DNA of 22,397 bases. Source: Nitrospinaceae bacterium (lineage in GTDB: Bacteria > Nitrospinota > Nitrospinia > Nitrospinales > VA-1). This document shows, one piece after another, positions 8,013 to 15,758 of the stretch (within the stretch, counting starts at the first letter, position 1; each line of letters opens with the position of its first letter). A program made the translations under genes and the position numbers. The stretch covers positions 1 through 22,397 of the forward strand of contig JAJDBI010000002.1 in the NCBI GenBank assembly GCA_029261435.1, given 5' to 3'. The notes below the pieces were generated by a model. That model had not been told where the DNA came from and did no database searches. It saw only the letters and a program-made list of their open reading frames with translations.

Positions 8013-8065
8013 ATAGAACAAGCTGTGTAGACAACAAGCAGAACGGGCTTCTTTATATTGGGCGG

Positions 8066-8446
8066 CTAGCGGGGGTGTTGCATCAATTCGATTTCGTATT
8101 TATCCGGATCTTCGGTGAAAATGAAGCGAGTACCGTTTGAAGTTTCGATGGGACCTTCAGTGATGGGGATTCTGGCGTGTTCCAGTTTGAAGATGCAGTT
8201 GTCCAGGTTTTCAACTTCAAAGGCCAGATGCACCAAATCTTCCGGAACTTCAATTTTCCCAGACTCTGGAAAAGAACACAACTCCAGTTCACAATCTGTA
8301 CCGGGAAAACGCAGAAACACCAGCTTTGAGCCGCGCGGTGAGGTTTTTTGCTCCAGGACTTCCATGCCCAGGACATCTCTATAAAACTGGACGGACTGCT
8401 CCATGTCAGACACACGAAAGCGTGTATGAAGATATTTTTTTATCAT
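8066..8446 (-). CDS. gloA: VOC-family metalloenzyme, glyoxalase I-like
   Basis: A 126-residue vicinal-oxygen-chelate protein with two beta-alpha-beta-beta-beta modules. Aligned by eye with glyoxalase I, the four metal ligands are in place: H7 (YLHTRFRV), E55 (ELELCSF), H73 (LVHLAFEV) and E120 (KYEIELMQ). FYRDVLGMEVL and the closing EDPDKYEIELMQ are hallmark strings of lactoylglutathione lyase. That enzyme converts the methylglyoxal-glutathione hemithioacetal to lactoylglutathione. Related VOC enzymes share the ligands, so another thiol cofactor or substrate is possible. The ATG overlaps the stop of the phosphomannomutase gene (ATGA), so both are read from one message. Confidence 0.85.
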   Translation of the reverse strand: MIKKYLHTRFRVSDMEQSVQFYRDVLGMEVLEQKTSPRGSKLVFLRFPGTDCELELCSFPESGKIEVPEDLVHLAFEVENLDNCIFKLEHARIPITEGPIETSNGTRFIFTEDPDKYEIELMQHPR

Positions 8447-9819
8447 GGCTGATAATCAAACTGAATAGTGGGCTGGTACTTATCCATTTGTTTTTTTATG
8501 ATGCCGACCAGTTCTACAAGACGAGTCTGGGTTTTGGCCTCAAACCTTAGCACCAGTACCGGTTGTGTGTTGGAGGCGCGAATCAATGCCCAGCCATCGC
8601 CAAAGTTAACGCGCACTCCATCAATGTCGATGACTTCGTACTGGTTCCTGAAAATTTCTGTTAATTCACTAACGATTTTAAACTTTTTGTCATCAGGGCA
8701 GTCTATGCGGATTTCCGGCGTGTAAGCTGTTTTGGGAAGGTCGGCCAGCATTTCAGAAACCTTCATGTCAGACTGAGCGACAATTTGCAAAATCCGTCCT
8801 GCTGCAAACACTGCGTCGTCGAACCCGAAATAATTGTCAGCAAAACAGACATGGCCGCTCATTTCTCCTGCCAGAAGAGCGCCGGTCTCCTTCATTTTCT
8901 TTTTAATCAAAGAATGGCCCGCCGGTGCCATGACTGGAACTCCGCCATGTTTTTCAATATCCTGATACAGGTTTTGAGAACATTTGACTTCACCAACAAT
9001 GGTGGCGCCGGGATTTCTCGATAAAATATCTCGTGCGAAAATAGTCAACAGTTGGTCGCCCCAGAGGATATTGCCTTTTTCATCAACCAGGCCGATGCGG
9101 TCAGCATCTCCATCAAACCCGATACCCAGTTCTGCCTTTTCGGATTGGACTTTTTCTATCAACCCTTGCAGGTTTTCTTCCACCGTAGGGTCGGGGTGAT
9201 GGTTGGGGAAGGTGCCATCCGGTTTACAAAAAATTTCTATGGGTTCCAGCCCGAGTCTTTTCAGGAGTTCCGGTCCCACAATGCCAAAGCATCCGTTACC
9301 TCCATCAACCACAACTTTCACTTTTCGGGGAATCTTCAATATAGAACAAATGTTTTCCATATAAGGTTCCATAACACTTGTCTGACCGACTTTTCCTGAA
9401 CCCGTTTCAAAGTCTTTTGTATCAATCAGGCCTTTCAGTTCCTGAATTTTTTCTCCGTATAAACTGGATTGACCAAGACTGATTTTGAATCCATTGAACT
9501 CGGGTGGATTGTGACTGCCGGTGATCATCACGCCGCCATCTGCCTTAAGATGATGCAGGGCAAAATAGGAAACAGGGGTGGGGACCATTCCAATATCCAC
9601 GACATCGCATCCGGTGGAGTTTAGAGCCTTGGATAAAATATCCCGGAATTCCACCGAACTGGAGCGAACATCCCTTCCCACCACCAACGATTTTCCTCCC
9701 TGGCGTCTCATGTATGTGCCAATGGCCTGGCCGATTTGTTGAACGGTTCCTGGGGTGAGGTCTTTACCGACTACACCGCGGATATCATATTCGCGAAAGA
9801 TTTGTGGGTTAATGGACAT
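8443..9819 (-). CDS. manB: Phosphomannomutase/phosphoglucomutase
   Basis: A 458-residue alpha-D-phosphohexomutase of the AlgC/ManB type, interconverting sugar 1- and 6-phosphates for nucleotide-sugar, LPS, exopolysaccharide or glycogen synthesis in the cytoplasm. All four domains show their signature loops: the phosphoserine loop TGSHNP (S102), the metal loop DGDADR (236-241), the sugar-binding loop GEMSGH (318-323) and the C-terminal phosphate loop RASNTQP (414-420). GEMSGH is the form found in dual-specificity PMM/PGM enzymes rather than phosphoglucosamine mutase. The ATG at 9819 is preferred over an in-frame TTG two codons upstream. No strong ribosome binding site is seen. It is coupled downstream to the glyoxalase-like gene. 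Confidence 0.94.
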   Translation of the reverse strand: MSINPQIFREYDIRGVVGKDLTPGTVQQIGQAIGTYMRRQGGKSLVVGRDVRSSSVEFRDILSKALNSTGCDVVDIGMVPTPVSYFALHHLKADGGVMITGSHNPPEFNGFKISLGQSSLYGEKIQELKGLIDTKDFETGSGKVGQTSVMEPYMENICSILKIPRKVKVVVDGGNGCFGIVGPELLKRLGLEPIEIFCKPDGTFPNHHPDPTVEENLQGLIEKVQSEKAELGIGFDGDADRIGLVDEKGNILWGDQLLTIFARDILSRNPGATIVGEVKCSQNLYQDIEKHGGVPVMAPAGHSLIKKKMKETGALLAGEMSGHVCFADNYFGFDDAVFAAGRILQIVAQSDMKVSEMLADLPKTAYTPEIRIDCPDDKKFKIVSELTEIFRNQYEVIDIDGVRVNFGDGWALIRASNTQPVLVLRFEAKTQTRLVELVGIIKKQMDKYQPTIQFDYQP

Positions 9820-9878
9820 AGTCAATTTGGTTCGTTTTTAAAGTTGATGAAGAGTCCCGCAAGAAAATAGGGGGTTAT

Positions 9879-9890
9879 TTCCAATTGGAA
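9879..9890. promoter_or_regulatory. Perfect 12-bp palindrome, candidate operator of the phosphomannomutase operon
   Basis: TTCCAATTGGAA is an exact palindrome just downstream of the proposed -10 box (9890-9895), where a repressor would block the start of transcription. A separate inverted repeat, TCGACTT/AAGTCGA (9898-9904 and 9917-9923), overlaps the proposed promoter itself. Confidence 0.35.
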
Positions 9891-9918
9891 GAATACTTCG
9901 ACTTTCTTTAAAACGCAA
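9890..9918 (-). promoter_or_regulatory. Candidate promoter of the phosphomannomutase operon
   Basis: On the minus strand, TTGCGT (9918-9913) is followed after 17 bases by TATTCT (9895-9890). It would start transcription near 9883 and leave a leader of about 65 bases. The gap between the HtrA stop (9952) and this site makes an independent promoter plausible. Confidence 0.35.
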
Positions 9919-9951
9919 GTCGAGCAAAGTCTACAACAGGCTGTCGAAAAT

Positions 9952-11214
9952 TCAGGAGGAAGGTTCTTCTATCACATCCTCCTCAGTTTTTTTCAAGGCC
10001 AGGGTGCTGGAAACTTCGAAGACTTTATCATCCCGGAAGATGGTTAAATGAATTTCCTGTCCTGGTGTAAGAGTCAGTAGTTTTCTCTGCAAGATCGCCA
10101 GGTTGGTGATGGGCTCTTTGTTGAACCGGGTGATAATGTCATTTATCTTCAGGCCCGACTTTTCGGCAGGGCTGTTTTTTTCTACACCTTTGATGATCAT
10201 TCCATCAGGTTCTTCATAGTTTAATTCAGCGGCCTGCTCAGACGAGAGTGGAATTGCTTGAGCTCCAAACCATCCTCTTTCCGTTTTGCCAGTGATCAGC
10301 ATTGCCATGACATCTTTTACGACATTGATCGGGATGGCGAATCCGATTAATTGTGCCTGCTCAATAATAGCCGTATTGATTCCCACTACTTCGCCATGAA
10401 GATTAACGAGAGGTCCGCCGCTACTTCCGGGGTTGATTGCCGAGTCGGTTTGTATGAAATTGTTGTAGCGGTCACCGGCGTGAGGAACTGATCTCTCTTT
10501 GGCACTGATCAGTCCAGATGTGACTGAATGTTGAAATCCCAGTGGATTGCCCATTGCCAGTACCACTTCCCCCATTCTCAGCTTGTCAGAATCTCCGAAG
10601 GGTAAAACGGTAGGAGTGAAGTCGGGCTCAATTTTTATCAGGGCGGTATCGGTCATGCGGTCGATACCAATGATTGTTGCGGGATATTCTTTCTTCCCCT
10701 CAGACAGCACAACACGGATGTTGACAGAATTGGAAATCACATGGGCATTGGTGAGAATGTAGCCTTCCCGGTTAACGAGGAAGCCTGAGCCCAGACTGAA
10801 TCCTTCCTCCTTATATGGGATAGGGACCTGAAAGGGAATGATATCAAGAATGTTGGAAACAAGAGGAATGCGAATCGGTAAAAGATCATTGGGAGCGATT
10901 CCAAATTTAGCATCACGTTCCTCCAGCCGAATGGTGTAAATATTCACCACCGCCTGTTTCACCTGCTCGGTGATACGGGAAAATGTGTGATTGTCCAATG
11001 GAACCGGTTCAAGGTCATCCGTTAGATCGCTATGATCCCAGAAGTTTTTCAGATTGATATCTTTCAGTGAAACGGATTCAAAACGTTTATCAAAGATAGG
11101 GGAGTCATGAGTGACCAGGACTTTGTCAGAATTGGTGGTGCGGGAAACCGAGCACCCGGCGAGTAGAGCCAGTAATATCAAACCCGATAAAAATTTAGTT
11201 TTCCAAGTCATCAT
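9952..11214 (-). CDS. HtrA/DegP-family serine protease, lipoprotein with one PDZ domain
   Basis: A 420-residue trypsin-like quality-control protease. Starting at the ATG pair 11214/11211, the first 20 residues form a type II signal ending in LLAGC, so C21 should be lipidated and the enzyme tethered in the periplasm. The catalytic triad is complete: H158 in TNAHVI, D189 in DRMTDTAL and S265 in NPGSSGGPLV. One PDZ domain spans about 317-407. The reading frame extends upstream to a TTG at 11283, but that stretch lies inside the preceding SDR gene and has no signal. A segment of about 115 residues between the lipid anchor and the protease domain (21-137) is longer than in DegS and has no motif I recognise. 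The gene begins 14 bases after the SDR stop, so the two may share a message. Confidence 0.93.
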   Translation of the reverse strand: MMTWKTKFLSGLILLALLAGCSVSRTTNSDKVLVTHDSPIFDKRFESVSLKDINLKNFWDHSDLTDDLEPVPLDNHTFSRITEQVKQAVVNIYTIRLEERDAKFGIAPNDLLPIRIPLVSNILDIIPFQVPIPYKEEGFSLGSGFLVNREGYILTNAHVISNSVNIRVVLSEGKKEYPATIIGIDRMTDTALIKIEPDFTPTVLPFGDSDKLRMGEVVLAMGNPLGFQHSVTSGLISAKERSVPHAGDRYNNFIQTDSAINPGSSGGPLVNLHGEVVGINTAIIEQAQLIGFAIPINVVKDVMAMLITGKTERGWFGAQAIPLSSEQAAELNYEEPDGMIIKGVEKNSPAEKSGLKINDIITRFNKEPITNLAILQRKLLTLTPGQEIHLTIFRDDKVFEVSSTLALKKTEEDVIEEPSS

Positions 11215-11228
11215 TAGTTTTTTCTTAA

Positions 11229-12011
11229 TTAAGGATTCCGGGTGATCCCGCCATCGACAGTAAAATTTGTGGCGGTTATCCAACTGGATGTTTCGGAAGC
11301 CAGAAACAGGGCCAGTCCGGTTAAATCAGCCGGCATGCCCATTCGGTTTAAAGGAACGGTTTTCCCGGTTTGTTCCATGATTTCTTTTTTGGTTTGTTCG
11401 AAATCAGACCCGGAATTTCGCGCTTCATCTTCCCATGATTTGCTCCACACGGGGCCGGGAGAAATGGAATTGACAAGAACTTTATCCGGCGCAAGAGTCT
11501 GGGCCAGAGAAACGGTTAAGTTGGATAGTCCGGCCTTCATGGCACTGTAATGGGGGAAAACATCCTGGGGACTGGCTGCCGCAATGGATGAGATATTAAT
11601 GATTCTGGCGCAAGCAGATTGTTTGAGAGATGGAATGCAGTATCGACTCAACCTGACAGCAGACATTAAATTAATTTGAAACGAATCTTCCCAGTCTTGA
11701 TCGCTCAGGTCATAAAAATTAGCCAGTTTTAAAATTGCTCCGACATTATTGATCAGCACATCGACCTGGCCCGGTTGTTTCATTACGTTTTCGTAAAACG
11801 TTTCAACACCTTTCGCCGTTCCGAGGTCAGCGGATTGGAAAAGATGTCCTGCACCTTCAATTTCATCGGCCAGGGAATCCAAACGGTCCTGGCTGCGAGC
11901 GCAGACAGCAACCTTTGCACCTTCTTTGGCAAACTCCAGGGCAAGAGCCCTGCCAATACCGTCACCGGCTCCGGTGATGATCACTTTTCGATCTTTCAAA
12001 TTCAAGTCCAT
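11229..12011 (-). CDS. Short-chain dehydrogenase/reductase
   Basis: A 260-residue classical SDR with a Rossmann fold. It shows the dinucleotide loop TGAGDGIG (13-20), the NNVG element (88-91; usually NNAG), catalytic S142 with Y155 and K159 (YSAMK), and SPGPV (184-188). The C-terminal string ASETSSWITATNFTVDGG is typical of the FabG-like group with unknown substrates. The residue after the second beta strand (ARS) is compatible with NADPH. AAAGGG about ten bases before the ATG supports the start. The neighbouring HtrA gene gives no clue to the substrate. Confidence 0.9.
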   Translation of the reverse strand: MDLNLKDRKVIITGAGDGIGRALALEFAKEGAKVAVCARSQDRLDSLADEIEGAGHLFQSADLGTAKGVETFYENVMKQPGQVDVLINNVGAILKLANFYDLSDQDWEDSFQINLMSAVRLSRYCIPSLKQSACARIINISSIAAASPQDVFPHYSAMKAGLSNLTVSLAQTLAPDKVLVNSISPGPVWSKSWEDEARNSGSDFEQTKKEIMEQTGKTVPLNRMGMPADLTGLALFLASETSSWITATNFTVDGGITRNP

Positions 12012-12056
12012 GCTAAGATTCCCTTTGAATCAAATCCCTCCAACCCCTATGATGCA

Positions 12057-12131
12057 CCACCGAAGCTTTCATTCCCGATACGGGCACTTCGTGGAAGGGG
12101 GAGTCTCAATGACCCCTCTTTTGCAAAGAGG
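12057..12131. repeat. Two nested palindromes in intergenic DNA (REP-like)
   Basis: The first fold pairs CCACCGAAG with CTTCGTGG (12057-12065 and 12087-12094, one bulged base) around an inner hairpin CCCG-ATA-CGGG (12074-12084). The second is CCTCTTT-TGC-AAAGAGG (12115-12131), flanked by CTCA and TGAG, which can extend the stem. The pair sits between divergent SDR and membrane-protein genes, so it is not a simple terminator. The form (short mirror palindrome in a C-rich/G-rich context) resembles dispersed REP-type elements, but no second copy is in this window. Confidence 0.45.
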
Positions 12132-12170
12132 AACTGAGGTGATTTACAACTTTTATAAAATATCAAGTAT

Positions 12171-12524
12171 ATGGAACCCACACTAATCCCTAAAATTACA
12201 TCGTCGCCTTCACTGATATGGGTGGTGGCTGCGATCGGATTTTATATCCTCAATATATTTCTGGGGTTGTTCCTGGCATTCAGGAAAAAGACTGCCCAGA
12301 GCCTGAAAATACATCGACTCCTGTTTTATACTATCGCGTTTTGTCTGGGCTACTATCTGCTGATGAACCAGACCCACGACGATAATACACTGTTGGATTA
12401 TTTGGTCTGCCTCTACTGTATCACACTCGTTCCGTTCAGCAAACGCTGGGACATGCTGGTCCACGCGTTCATCGGTGCAATGGGGCTGGTACTCCTGCCA
12501 CTGTTGATTATTCTAAGAATTTAA
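12171..12524 (+). CDS. Small four-helix membrane protein, function unknown
   Basis: A 117-residue protein of no family I recognise. Hydrophobicity by eye gives four membrane helices at about 14-37, 49-66, 73-89 and 95-116. A basic loop after helix 1 (FRKKTAQSLKIHR) and another before helix 4 (SKRWD) would place both on the cytoplasmic side, and the acidic loop NQTHDDNT (66-73) outside. The cysteines C58, C80 and C83 lie in or near helices. There is no good ribosome binding site; a TATAAA at 12154-12159 ends only 11 bases before the ATG, so the message may be almost leaderless. The long hydrophobic frame and divergent position support a real gene. Confidence 0.6.
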   Translation: MEPTLIPKITSSPSLIWVVAAIGFYILNIFLGLFLAFRKKTAQSLKIHRLLFYTIAFCLGYYLLMNQTHDDNTLLDYLVCLYCITLVPFSKRWDMLVHAFIGAMGLVLLPLLIILRI

Positions 12525-12576
12525 AGGTAATGGGTGAAGGTTGTGTTGGTGGGGGGGAGAAAAATGCTCGTAGAAG

Positions 12577-12882
12577 TCAGTCCTGAATGGCGGCTTTGAC
12601 GGTGATATCGCCATAGACCTTTACGCGGCAGCCGAGCTTTTGGTTGTCTTCGAGTTTGTGAACATTCTCAAAAAAGGTACGTGGGTTTACGTTTTCCATG
12701 GGTTCAATTTCTACTACGCATTTGCCACACAGACCATGCCCGCGACAGTTTAGGAACTTATTCAGTCCTTTATAAACCTCAGCATCATTATAGAGTGCGG
12801 CCTTTCTCAAGTTCGCCCCATAACCAGCTTTTAAATCAATGGTTTCGTCTGTTTCTGTATTGATGACCTTGATTTTTGGCAT
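12577..12882 (-). CDS. [2Fe-2S] ferredoxin
   Basis: A 101-residue plant/adrenodoxin-type ferredoxin fold. Cluster ligands are C46, C52, C55 and C85, in the classic pattern C-x5-C-x2-C followed by a distant cysteine (CRGHGLCGKC, then LGCRVKV). It would carry one electron at a time in the cytoplasm. The partner enzyme is not in view. Its position just downstream of the ATP sulfurylase genes on the same strand could suggest a link to assimilatory reduction, but a separate promoter is likely. GGAG about 11 bases before the ATG serves as a weak ribosome binding site. Confidence 0.88.
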   Translation of the reverse strand: MPKIKVINTETDETIDLKAGYGANLRKAALYNDAEVYKGLNKFLNCRGHGLCGKCVVEIEPMENVNPRTFFENVHKLEDNQKLGCRVKVYGDITVKAAIQD

Positions 12883-12928
12883 GTTAGCTCTAACTCCAGC
12901 TTGGGTTTTTCCGCTTTTCAGGAACGCT

Positions 12929-12958
12929 ATTAATGCCCGATAACCGGGCTAATGTCAA
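12929..12958 (-). promoter_or_regulatory. Candidate ferredoxin promoter with an inverted repeat in the spacer
   Basis: On the minus strand a perfect TTGACA (12958-12953) is followed, after 18 bases, by ATTAAT (12934-12929). Almost the whole spacer is the dyad GCCCG-N5-CGGGC (12949-12935). A dyad between -35 and -10 in a long spacer is the arrangement used by MerR-family activators and by some repressors. The -10 assignment is uncertain. Confidence 0.4.
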
Positions 12959-12991
12959 TCTCTATTTCCCAGTGTCCCCTGGACCCTGTTT

Positions 12992-13004
12992 CAATAACTT
13001 TTAT
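12992..13004. repeat. 13-mer shared with the 3379-3391 intergenic region
   Basis: CAATAACTTTTAT here is an exact reverse complement of 3379-3391 when the overlapping bases are compared. Both copies are followed by a GGC-containing stretch and then, 50-80 bases on, by a GC-rich hairpin (13046-13061 here, 3301-3334 there). This could be a degenerate dispersed repeat. Confidence 0.3.
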
Positions 13005-13045
13005 TGGCAGCAGGGTAAAGTGGCTTTACGAATTTTCGCTATCGG

Positions 13046-13061
13046 ACCCTCGTTAGAGGGT
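13046..13061 (-). terminator. Hairpin directly after the cysN stop codon
   Basis: ACCCTC-TAAC-GAGGGT forms a perfect six-base-pair stem whose first base is the last base of the cysN stop codon. There is no T run, so it may protect the 3' end or act with another factor rather than as a simple intrinsic terminator. Confidence 0.45.
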
Positions 13062-14884
13062 TATATAGAGTAGTTGTGCCCCATTAGAATTTTCTTTTCT
13101 TTGAGAAAATTCTGAATTTTAAGAGAGGCTTCTTTGGCATTTTGCGCTTCATCCAAAGAGAGGACCAAGTCAGGTTCTCCCGATGATTGACTTCCCACTT
13201 GTATTTCTACAACTTGATAGGGATTCGCCAATAACCTCAGGTCAGCCTGGTCTTCCTGATGGAAAGCATTGCTGGTGGAGATGACCACATGGCCAGCATC
13301 TAGAAAAAGTTTTGCCACTTCACCTAATCTTCGGGCAGACTCGCCTTCTCCGCTGCTTTTGGGGTCGTCCAAATCGGCTCCGACCCCCAGGTTGACATTT
13401 CTGCGGTCGAGCAAATAGCTTTGAAAATTATTCTGGAACAAGCTGTGTTCGAGAATTCTGGCCAGTGGACCTTTTCCAGTACCTGGGTCGCCAGTGATGA
13501 GAATCAGTGCCGCCCGATGCCCGTTGCGGTATGCCCTTTCATCAGGGGTGATGTCGCTTTTGATCCAATTGAAATCCCGTGTGCGTACTTCATCTCTGAG
13601 TTTGTCAGATTTGGTCGCCGGGGTGTAAGTGGTGATGATACCGCCACCGCAAACATCATACTCATCGACTAGAACGAATCGACCGGTGGTGGCAATGGAC
13701 CCGAACAGGTCAAAAGCTACCGGAGTTCGTGTTTTCAAGGTCAACTCTGCAACGTCGTTCTTGGCGATATAATCCTGGTTCGTCAAGGTTTCCAGAGTAG
13801 AAGCATCAATGGCTTTTTTGAACTCTACCACTTCGCACTCCACTTCTTGAGTGTTCAATTTGATGGTGAATTTTCTGCCTTTTTCCAGATTACGCTGACC
13901 CATCCAGAAAACATTGGCATCGAAGGTGGTGGAGACGATGGGCAACTGGTCCATAAGGGTGCACACGTCGCCGCGCTCTACAAATATCTGTTCATCGAGG
14001 GTGAACCCGATGGACTCGGAAGAGGTGGCAATATCAGGCTTCTCAGGCACGCTCCAGGCTTCGATGGATTTAACCACCGCCTGCTTGTTGGAAGGGGAGA
14101 AGATGACTCTATCCCCGGTCTTAAGTTTACCCGACTCAACCCGCCCGGCGATGATGCGTCGTTCATCAAATTTATAAACATCCTGAACGGGAAACCGGAA
14201 AGGGAGATGGTCTGGTGGCGGTTTTTTCTCGAACTGGTCGACCATATTTAAAACAGTCGGCCCTTTGTACCAGGGCATTTCATCTTTTAGCGAAGCGATG
14301 TTGACCCCGAGCTTGGCGGAAACAGGAATAAATTCCCGCGCTTCAATTCCCAAAGAATCGAGGAAGGCGGTGTATTCTGATTTGATATTGTTGTAGACCT
14401 TCTCGTCATAACCCACCAAATCCATCTTGTTGATCACCACTGCAACTTGAGTGAGCCCCAGCAATTTTAAAATATAGCCGTGTCTCCGCGATTGTTCCTG
14501 CACACCTTCTTTGGCGTCAATCATTAGAAGGGCGGCTTCAGCATCGGCGGCACCTGTGACCATATTTTTGAGAAACTCTTTGTGACCGGGTGCATCGATG
14601 ATGACGTATTTACGTTGCGCGGTGCTGAAGAAAATCTGCGAAGTGTCAATGGTGATGCCTTGTTCCTGCTCCTCTTCCAAGGCGTCCAGCAAAAAAGCAA
14701 ATTCAAATTCCTTGCCCTGTTGCTTGCAGATGTCGTGAATAAATTCGAGTTTGCCTTCTGGCAGGGACCCAGTGTCGGAGAGAAGACGTCCTACCAGGGT
14801 AGATTTGCCGTGATCCACATGACCAACGATGACCAGCCGTAAAAGACGGCTGGAAAGTTCTGAAGTGCTTCCGTTATTGCCCAT
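13061..14884 (-). CDS. cysN: Sulfate adenylyltransferase subunit 1 (CysN) with a degenerate APS-kinase-like C-terminal domain
   Basis: A 607-residue protein. Residues 1-430 are a CysN GTPase with its elongation-factor-like barrels: P-loop GHVDHGKST (21-29), EQEQGITID, DAPGH (97-101) and NKMD (152-155). It uses GTP hydrolysis to drive formation of adenylylsulfate with CysD. Residues about 440-600 align with CysC, through the entry string ITPDERAYRNGHRAALILITG and RRLGEVAKLFLDAGHVVIS. The kinase motifs are broken, however. The P-loop reads GDPGTGKGPLA, so the Ser/Thr after the lysine is glycine. The usual DGDNVR is DRRNVN, the SPHR-type loop is replaced by SNAFHQED, and the lid and IDxxYE segment is missing. 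The tail is therefore probably inactive and may be regulatory. TAA of cysD abuts the ATG, with AGGA upstream. Confidence 0.93.
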   Translation of the reverse strand: MGNNGSTSELSSRLLRLVIVGHVDHGKSTLVGRLLSDTGSLPEGKLEFIHDICKQQGKEFEFAFLLDALEEEQEQGITIDTSQIFFSTAQRKYVIIDAPGHKEFLKNMVTGAADAEAALLMIDAKEGVQEQSRRHGYILKLLGLTQVAVVINKMDLVGYDEKVYNNIKSEYTAFLDSLGIEAREFIPVSAKLGVNIASLKDEMPWYKGPTVLNMVDQFEKKPPPDHLPFRFPVQDVYKFDERRIIAGRVESGKLKTGDRVIFSPSNKQAVVKSIEAWSVPEKPDIATSSESIGFTLDEQIFVERGDVCTLMDQLPIVSTTFDANVFWMGQRNLEKGRKFTIKLNTQEVECEVVEFKKAIDASTLETLTNQDYIAKNDVAELTLKTRTPVAFDLFGSIATTGRFVLVDEYDVCGGGIITTYTPATKSDKLRDEVRTRDFNWIKSDITPDERAYRNGHRAALILITGDPGTGKGPLARILEHSLFQNNFQSYLLDRRNVNLGVGADLDDPKSSGEGESARRLGEVAKLFLDAGHVVISTSNAFHQEDQADLRLLANPYQVVEIQVGSQSSGEPDLVLSLDEAQNAKEASLKIQNFLKEKKILMGHNYSI

Positions 14885-15691
14885 TTACATATATCCTCGG
14901 GCTCGCAGTTTCTGCATGGCATAGGTGTTTTCCTGATCCTGTGCCCGTCCGGAGCGCTCTGATGTGGTGGTGTTGTTTTTAAGTTCTTCCACAATTTCGT
15001 CTACGTTTTTAGCTGTGGACTCAATGGTGCCGGTACAAGGGGCGCAACCCAGAGATCTGTAACGCTTTCCTTCTGGAGTGGCGAAATAAAGATCAATGAT
15101 GGGGATTTTCTCCCTCTGTATGTATTCCCAGACATTCAGTTCCGTCCAGTGCAGGATCGGGTGAATGCGGATGTGTGTGTCATCGGCAAAGCTGGTTTTA
15201 TACTGGTCCCATAGCTCAGGAGGCTGGTCCTTGAAATTCCATTCAAAGTTTTTATCCCGTGGCGAGAAGTAACGTTCCTTGGCACGGGTGCCTTCTTCAT
15301 CCCTTCGAATGCCCAGAATCAGTCCGGTATAACCGTGTTCTTCCATGATGCAGTGCAGCCCGTTGGTTTTTAATGCTTCACAGCAAACCAATCGACCTTT
15401 TTCATGATTCATGCCTTCATCCAGCGCTTTCTGGTTTTTGCCGACCACCAGATTCAGTCCCCATTCTTTGGCGACTCGATCTCGGTATTCAATCATAGCG
15501 GGAATCTTGAAGGTCGTGTCGATGTGAACCAACGTAATCGGACAATGACCAAAAAAGGCTTTACGTGCGAGCCAGACCAGAATGGTGGAATCCTTTCCGA
15601 TCGACCACAGCATCGCCAGGTTATTGAAGTTTTTGTAGGCTTCACGCAGGATAAAAATGCTTTGATTTTCTAATTCGTCTAAATGATCCAT
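14885..15691 (-). CDS. cysD: Sulfate adenylyltransferase subunit 2 (CysD)
   Basis: A 268-residue N-type PP-loop enzyme that makes adenylylsulfate from ATP and sulfate in a complex with CysN. The ATP loop SIGKDST (30-36), HIDTTFK, GIRRDEEGTRAKER, WTELNVWEYI, RSLGCAPCTGTIES and the closing SERSGRAQDQ are all diagnostic of CysD. It is about 34 residues shorter than the Escherichia coli protein because the insert before RTLGC is absent, as in many other bacterial homologs. The final residues vary from the usual SMExKKRxGYF (here YAMQKLRARGYM). AAGGA lies about ten bases before the ATG. The downstream neighbour is cysN with no gap, so both subunits are made from one message. Confidence 0.96.
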   Translation of the reverse strand: MDHLDELENQSIFILREAYKNFNNLAMLWSIGKDSTILVWLARKAFFGHCPITLVHIDTTFKIPAMIEYRDRVAKEWGLNLVVGKNQKALDEGMNHEKGRLVCCEALKTNGLHCIMEEHGYTGLILGIRRDEEGTRAKERYFSPRDKNFEWNFKDQPPELWDQYKTSFADDTHIRIHPILHWTELNVWEYIQREKIPIIDLYFATPEGKRYRSLGCAPCTGTIESTAKNVDEIVEELKNNTTTSERSGRAQDQENTYAMQKLRARGYM

Positions 15692-15729
15692 TAAACGGGA
15701 TTCCTTATTGCTGAATGGGGTAAGCCTCC

Positions 15730-15758
15730 ACCTTATCTCGAAAGTTCAATACAATCAA
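15730..15758 (-). promoter_or_regulatory. Candidate cysDN promoter
   Basis: TTGATT (15758-15753) and TAAGGT (15735-15730) are 17 bases apart on the minus strand, 40-65 bases before the cysD start. The -35 box lies inside the first copy of the tandem repeat at 15738-15781. The same -10 hexamer appears at 6042-6047. Confidence 0.35.

Noticed and set aside
8013..8065. Bidirectional terminator between the convergent Memo and glyoxalase-like genes
   Set aside because: Only a four-base stem (AAGC/GCTT) is visible; too weak to call.
11215..11283. N-terminal extension of the HtrA protease from a TTG
   Set aside because: It lies within the SDR gene and would bury the lipoprotein signal sequence.
13978..14251. 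Plus-strand frames of 67-134 codons within cysN
   Set aside because: Shadows of the highly conserved CysN coding strand.
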